Source: Photorhabdus cinerea | Lineage (GTDB): Bacteria > Pseudomonadota > Gammaproteobacteria > Enterobacterales > Enterobacteriaceae | Length of the DNA stretch: 64,000 bases | Direction: 5' to 3' | Assembly: GCF_011189575.1 (NCBI RefSeq) | Contig: NZ_PUJW01000001.1 | Coordinates: 408,070-472,069 of the forward strand | Part shown: piece after piece, positions 63,309-64,000 of the stretch | How positions within the stretch are numbered: position 1 is the stretch's first letter | Layout: each line of letters starts with the position of its first letter | Program-made: the position numbers and the translations under genes | The notes under the pieces: model-generated | Database searches by the model: none | Told to the model about the DNA's origin: nothing | Seen by the model: only the letters and a program-made list of their open reading frames with translations

Positions 63309-63605
63309 GAATAACCTTCGAATTGTTTAAGAACAGCCAATTCAGAGACACGTAGTTGCGATTTAATTTCAATAGGAAACTTATCGGACTACGGTGTCTC
63401 TAATGTTCTATTTTGAAGGTGTTTTTTTAATCGATTGAATATATACCCTATGGATTTCAAGATGCAGTGCGGCGGCAAGTGAACTCATCCACAGGAGCAT
63501 AGATAACTATACTCAAGATACTTCAAAGTGCATGTTTGAAAAACGATTATATTTTTGAATTTAAATGTTTTTATGTCTGATAGCTCAAGCATCTTGAAGT
63601 TCATT
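63309..63605. other. Decayed spacer after the PKS
   Basis: No gene. It contains the left half of an ERIC (63442-63508) that breaks off into unrelated AT-rich sequence with imperfect inverted segments (CAAGATACTTCAA ... CAAGCATCTTGAA), possibly a second small repeat that inserted into the ERIC. Confidence 0.45.
63442..63508 (+). repeat. Truncated ERIC element (left half)
   Basis: Starts TATACCC, continues TGCAGTGCGGCGGCAAGTGA and ACAGGAGCATAGATAACTA, then ends mid-core. The right arm is missing. Confidence 0.85.
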
Positions 63606-63819
63606 CGGTATATATACTTAGCGCTGCCTGAAGATGGTGGTGAACTGTATATTTGGAATAAAGAAATCTCGCCTGAGACTTTCGATGAAATGAGTCGAGA
63701 GAGTTATGGTATATCCCGCTTTGCTGGGTAATCCAGATGTTGTGATTAGACCATCACCGGGTGATCTGATTTTGTTTAATTGTAACCGCCTAATTAACCC
63801 CACATATCCGACAGATTAA
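63606..63819 (+). pseudogene. Relic of a 2-oxoglutarate/Fe(II) oxygenase
   Basis: The frame reads LALPEDGGELYIWNKEISPE and on to GISR, then a frameshift near 63722 continues as LLGNPDVVIRPSPGDLILFN and CNRLINP to a stop at 63817-63819. The GGELxxW and RPxPGDLILFNxxRLH-like blocks are typical of the C-terminal half of 2OG oxygenases; the N-terminal half is gone and the distal His is replaced. It may have been a tailoring enzyme of the PKS locus. Confidence 0.65.
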
Positions 63820-63864
63820 TCTTTTGTCATAGTGAGTTTTCTTTTATTGAGAGGGCGAATCACT

Positions 63865-64000
63865 ATGACACTTACTGAAAAACAGCAACACTGGGCGGCA
63901 GTTATTGCTTCCCAAAAGCAGAGCGGGCTAACGGTGACGGCGTTTTGCCAGCACCATGAGATTAATCCAGCCACATTTTACTATTGGACAAAAAAGCTCC
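63865..64000 (+). CDS. IS66-family TnpA-like accessory protein (partial, runs off window)
   Basis: The N-terminal 45 residues, beginning MTLTEKQQHWAAVIASQKQS, then GLTVTAFCQHHEINPATFYYW, form the helix-turn-helix typical of the small TnpA protein of IS66-family elements. It marks an insertion sequence at the right edge of the cluster. Confidence 0.8.
   Translation, partial: MTLTEKQQHWAAVIASQKQSGLTVTAFCQHHEINPATFYYWTKKL

Overview
The window comes from a gammaproteobacterial chromosome, most likely an entomopathogenic Morganellaceae such as Photorhabdus (or Xenorhabdus). The left 10.5 kb has the enterobacterial order ygfA-ssrS-zapA / ygfB-pepP-ubiH-ubiI / gcvT-gcvH-gcvP with near-E. coli-like proteins. 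It is followed by moderately AT-rich accessory DNA holding ERIC elements, decayed insertion sequences and specialised-metabolism genes. The genus is an inference from content.

Layout. (1) 1-10.5 kb: core housekeeping genes (folate salvage, 6S RNA, cell division, proline peptidase, ubiquinone hydroxylases, glycine cleavage). (2) 11.1-16.3 kb, minus strand: a compact AT-rich operon of three different DNA methyltransferases; the last carries a C-terminal Mrr-like nuclease domain. This is a probable restriction-modification or defence system. (3) 16.8-20.4 kb: an IS graveyard (ISAs1-, IS110- and IS630-type transposases, each broken). (4) 21.4-28.6 kb: a visibly GC-richer block (aldehyde dehydrogenase, double SnoaL-like protein, GntR regulator, cache-domain protein, GabT-like aminotransferase, DUF805 protein, Tat-type amine oxidase) resembling an amine/GABA catabolic island. 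(5) 29.3-37.8 kb: a tightly coupled biosynthetic operon with p-aminophenylalanine-type genes (papB, papA, papC), an alpha-oxoamine synthase, an NPPY methyltransferase, a DAO-type flavoenzyme and a DHA2 exporter. (6) 38.5-58.1 kb: six paralogous glycine-rich proteins (here A-E and G; conserved N-terminal domain of about 190 aa followed by GGN/GGD repeats), a seventh small glycine-rich protein (H), a 1495-aa protein (F) with a hydrophobic core and NHL-like repeats, and an 824-aa pentapeptide-repeat protein. (7) 58.2-63.3 kb: a KS-AT-DH-KR-ACP polyketide synthase. (8) The right edge: a truncated ERIC, a decayed 2OG-Fe(II) oxygenase and the start of an IS66-type element.

The most unusual result is the history of region 6. 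The only complete unit is promoter-F-G-H-pentapeptide protein-PKS (49.2-63.3 kb). The 5' leaders of genes A-D look like the promoter of F joined directly to the last ~230 bp of F: the tail that is coding in F is recognisable but non-coding in front of A-D. A relic of the pentapeptide-3'/PKS-5' junction lies just after A, and a relic of the exporter gene lies between C and D. This suggests that a larger operon was duplicated repeatedly and each copy collapsed until only its glycine-rich gene was kept. ERIC elements then inserted in several leaders at TA dinucleotides. I do not recognise this PKS-linked glycine-rich/pentapeptide system as a described one; its function is unknown. All alignments were made by eye.
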